64,000 nt of DNA, from contig NZ_JAAAMG010000008.1 in assembly GCF_010500815.1 (NCBI RefSeq), positions 124,001 to 188,000 of the forward strand, given 5' to 3'. A program made the translations under genes and the position numbers. This stretch comes from Jiella pacifica. Lineage in GTDB: Bacteria; Pseudomonadota; Alphaproteobacteria; Rhizobiales; Rhizobiaceae. Shown here piece after piece: positions 62,037 through 64,000 of the stretch. How positions within the stretch are numbered: the first letter of the stretch is position 1; each line of letters starts with the position of its first letter. Under the pieces are notes generated by a model. It had not been told where the DNA came from and searched no databases. It saw only the letters and a list, made by a program, of their open reading frames with translations.

Positions 62037-62251
62037 CGAAGTTGTGACTGATCGGGCTTGGCGGCATTGTGCCAAAACGGGACGATTGGCAAAAAATCAC
62101 GTCGCCCTCTTCGCAGCTGCATCCTCTGCATTGCGAGAGACTTGCGGCCGATCCATGGCAGTCATGCGGCAGTGCAGCGACGATTGTGTCTTTACGGATC
62201 GCAGCCGTTCGTTAACCTGTCACGATGAATGCAACGAGGAGCTCGATAGCC

Positions 62252-62338
62252 ATGCATCTCACGCGTTCGCTCAACCTCATCATGATCTGCGCGGCGTTTG
62301 CCTTTCTCGTAGCCATGGTGGCAGGCTACATGCCCTGA
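62252..62338 (+). CDS. 28-residue membrane peptide
   Basis: A very short frame, too small for usual calling, encodes MHLTRSLNLIMICAAFAFLV plus AMVAGYMP. A single helix spans almost the whole peptide, with basic residues at its N-terminus, as in small membrane proteins of Rhizobiales. AGGAG lies about 11 bases upstream of the ATG at 62252; an in-frame ATG at 62225 would add nine residues. A strong terminator lies about 110 bases downstream, which supports a real transcription unit. Confidence 0.45.
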   Translation: MHLTRSLNLIMICAAFAFLVAMVAGYMP

Positions 62339-62447
62339 GCCAGTGCCAGGAGGCGCAAGGGGCGGGCCAGGTCGAGGCCTTCAAAGATTGTCTCGACCAT
62401 AGGACCCGCCGCAGCCGCTCCCCGTCTTCGAAGCGGGAAGAAACACG

Positions 62448-62481
62448 AAAGGCCGGGGAGACCCGGCCTTTCTCTTTTTTT
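62448..62481 (+). terminator. Rho-independent terminator
   Basis: AAAGGCCGGG (62448-62457), a GAGA loop and CCCGGCCTTT (62462-62471) form a perfect 10-bp stem, followed by CTCTTTTTTT. It is the clearest intrinsic terminator in the window. It would end the short transcript of the 28-residue peptide, and its A/T-symmetric ends might also serve metF on the other strand. Confidence 0.85.
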
Positions 62482-62580
62482 GACCCGTCGACCTTCGCAC
62501 CGCTCTGTCTTCGGGCCGCCGATTGCGCGCCGGCGGCTCCCGCCCGAAAGAGCGCTTCGCAGCGCTTGCGGCGTTTCTGT

Positions 62581-63498
62581 TCAGGCCGCTGCTGCGGCCT
62601 CGGCCTTCTCCTCGTTCTCGGGCTGCGCCGCGCGCAGGCCGAGAATGTGGCAGATCGAATAGACGAGATCGGCGCGGTTCATCGTATAGAAGTGGAAGTC
62701 GGAAATGCCCCGGCGCGTCAGGTCGAGAACCTGCTCGGCGCAGAAGGCAGCCGCCACATGCGAGCGAGTCTGCTCGTCCTCTTCCAGCCCGTCGAAACGT
62801 CGGGCGAGCCAATCGGGAATGCTGGCGCCGGTCGCGCCGGCGAAGCGGGCGATCTTGGTGAAGTCGTGGATCGGCGCGATGCCGGGGACGATCGGGATGT
62901 AGATCCCGGCCTTGCGGACGCGCTCCACGTAACGCTCGAAAATGTCGTTGTCGAAGAAGAACTGGGTGATCGCCCGGGTCGCGCCGTTGTCGACCTTGCG
63001 CTTCAGAAGGTCGATGTCGGTGGCGAAATCCGGGCTCTCCGGGTGCTTTTCCGGGTAGGCCGCGACGGAGATCTCGAAATCGTCGATCGACTTCAGGCCG
63101 GCAACGAGTTCGACGGCGTTGCGATAGCCGTCTTCACGCGCGACGTATTTGCCGCCAACGCCGGCCTGACTGTCGCCGCGCAGCGCCACGAAGTGCTTCA
63201 CGCCGGTGTCGCGATACTGGCGGACCACCTCGCTTACGTCCTCGCGCGAGGCGTCGACGCAGGTCAGATGCGCCGCAGGCGTCAGGTTCGTCTCGTTCAG
63301 GATGCGCGAGATCGTGTGGTGGGTGCGCTCTCGGGTCGAGCCGCCGGCGCCATAGGTCACCGAGACGAATGTCGGCTGCATCGGCGCCAGCCGCTCGATG
63401 GAGCGCCAGAGGTTCTCCTCCATCTTGTCGCTCTTCGGCGGAAAGAATTCGAACGAGACGCGGATGCCGGAATTCGACAGGGCGTTGACCTGGCTCAT
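62581..63498 (-). CDS. metF: 5,10-methylenetetrahydrofolate reductase MetF
   Basis: MetF reduces methylene-THF to methyl-THF for methionine synthesis. The 305-residue TIM barrel has FEFFPPKSDKMEENLW near the start, SVTYGAGGSTRERT, VALRGDSQAG, AITQFFFDNDIFERYVERVR, and the FAD-binding HFYTMNRADL at the end, all typical. The ATG at 63498 is preceded by the upstream methyltransferase gene on the same strand, 12 bp away, so the two form an operon. Confidence 0.97.
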   Translation of the reverse strand: MSQVNALSNSGIRVSFEFFPPKSDKMEENLWRSIERLAPMQPTFVSVTYGAGGSTRERTHHTISRILNETNLTPAAHLTCVDASREDVSEVVRQYRDTGVKHFVALRGDSQAGVGGKYVAREDGYRNAVELVAGLKSIDDFEISVAAYPEKHPESPDFATDIDLLKRKVDNGATRAITQFFFDNDIFERYVERVRKAGIYIPIVPGIAPIHDFTKIARFAGATGASIPDWLARRFDGLEEDEQTRSHVAAAFCAEQVLDLTRRGISDFHFYTMNRADLVYSICHILGLRAAQPENEEKAEAAAAA

Positions 63499-63510
63499 GA
63501 CGTTGTTTCC

Positions 63511-64000
63511 TCAGCTTGTCATTGACGTTCGGGCTCGCTCCTCGCCCGCGACGAGGAGACGCTGGTCCTCGGCGAGGAGCAGCGTGACGGTGAGTTCGCC
63601 GGCCTCGGTGGCCGTCGATTCCAGATGCGCGAGCGAGCGGACGTTCAGTCCCGCCGTCTCGGCATAGGATGCAAGGGTCTGGTCCGAGAAGCCGAGCCTC
63701 AGATGGGCGTGCTGGCTGCGCAGGAATTCCAGATCATGTGGCGCGAAATCGATGATGGCGAGCCGGCCGCCCGGCGCGAGCGCGCCCGCCGCCTCGCGGA
63801 CGGCCCGGGCCGGATCGTCGAGATAATGCAGCACCTGGTGAATGACGACGAGATCGAAGCCGCCGCGCTCGATCGGCAGATGATAGACGCTGCCGAGCCT
63901 GACCTGCGCATTGCCGACCTTGGCGGCATCGAGCTTGGCCCGCGCCACCGCCAGCATCTCGCGGGAGGAGTCGATCCCCACCGCCCGCTCGCAACGGGGC
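63511..64000 (-). CDS. SAM-dependent methyltransferase, probable C-terminal half of an ArsR-family fusion (partial)
   Basis: The visible 163 residues are the methyltransferase part: ERAVGIDSSREMLAVARAKL (SAM motif), DLVVIHQVLHYLDDP, GALAPGGRLAIIDFAPHDLE and the tail GLNVRSLAHLESTATEAGEL. The gene runs off the right edge, so its N-terminus is missing. In Rhizobiales an ArsR-type regulator fused to a methyltransferase stands directly upstream of metF, and the spacing here (12 bp) fits, so it probably is that protein and may regulate methionine genes. The ArsR part itself is not seen. Confidence 0.8.
   Translation of the reverse strand, partial: PRCERAVGIDSSREMLAVARAKLDAAKVGNAQVRLGSVYHLPIERGGFDLVVIHQVLHYLDDPARAVREAAGALAPGGRLAIIDFAPHDLEFLRSQHAHLRLGFSDQTLASYAETAGLNVRSLAHLESTATEAGELTVTLLLAEDQRLLVAGEERARTSMTS

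Overview
The window is a GC-rich stretch of an alphaproteobacterial chromosome, most likely order Hyphomicrobiales (Rhizobiales-type), possibly an Aurantimonadaceae-like lineage. Pointers are popZ (DUF2497), the argH-lipoprotein-lysA-DUF4175 block, the ohrR/ohr pair, a HIG1-motif twin-membrane protein beside a PduO-type adenosyltransferase, the popZ-valS pair near tolC and pcm, and several REP-like intergenic palindromes common in this order. The family-level guess is inference from gene content only. No rRNA, tRNA, CRISPR array, complete insertion sequence or prophage was found.

Layout: 0.2-8.1 kb carries a scattered urease locus (ureJ/hupE, ureB, ureC, ureE, ureF, ureG, all minus strand), broken up by plus-strand genes: two small exported proteins, and a SUOX-fold exported protein overlapping a membrane diguanylate cyclase. 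ureA and ureD are not in the window. 8.5-16.7 kb holds a class III aminotransferase, a large DUF4175 membrane protein with a glutamine-rich region, lysA, an LptM-like lipoprotein and argH. 16.7-24.2 kb holds tlpA, ohrR/ohr with two operator-like boxes, a VapBC-type toxin-antitoxin pair, hydroxybutyryl-CoA dehydrogenase with etfA and etfB, a cobalamin adenosyltransferase, the HIG1 protein and an EamA exporter. 24.3-33.8 kb holds a cytosolic chemoreceptor, a frameshifted ion channel, a small unknown protein, and the DNA repair genes mfd and recG flanking sdhE.

33.8-37.2 kb is the accessory region. It contains one AT-rich gene encoding an AIPR-family protein with an apparent N-terminal PD-(D/E)XK nuclease motif, probably a single-gene phage-defence effector. 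This is followed by decayed BrnT/HTH toxin-antitoxin remnants and about 1.2 kb of repeat-rich DNA with no supportable gene. The same inverted-repeat element recurs at 43.9-44.1 kb.

37.2-64 kb is mostly core: glutaminase, DUF502 protein, glmS, glmU, ccdA, valS, popZ, tolC, pcm, a dicarboxylate symporter, then a compact run of alpha/beta-hydrolase, cytochrome P450 and radical SAM protein that may form an uncharacterised pathway. After that come a CPA2 antiporter, DUF4112 protein, an ornithine/lysine decarboxylase, an amidase, a 28-residue membrane peptide, metF and the C-terminal part of an ArsR-associated methyltransferase. Functional links include CcdA (43 kb) feeding electrons to TlpA-type thioredoxins (16.7 kb), argH and lysA in amino acid synthesis, and GlmS plus GlmU making UDP-GlcNAc. 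The best candidates for undescribed biology are the AIPR nuclease island, the SUOX-like/GGDEF pair and the hydrolase-P450-radical SAM cluster.
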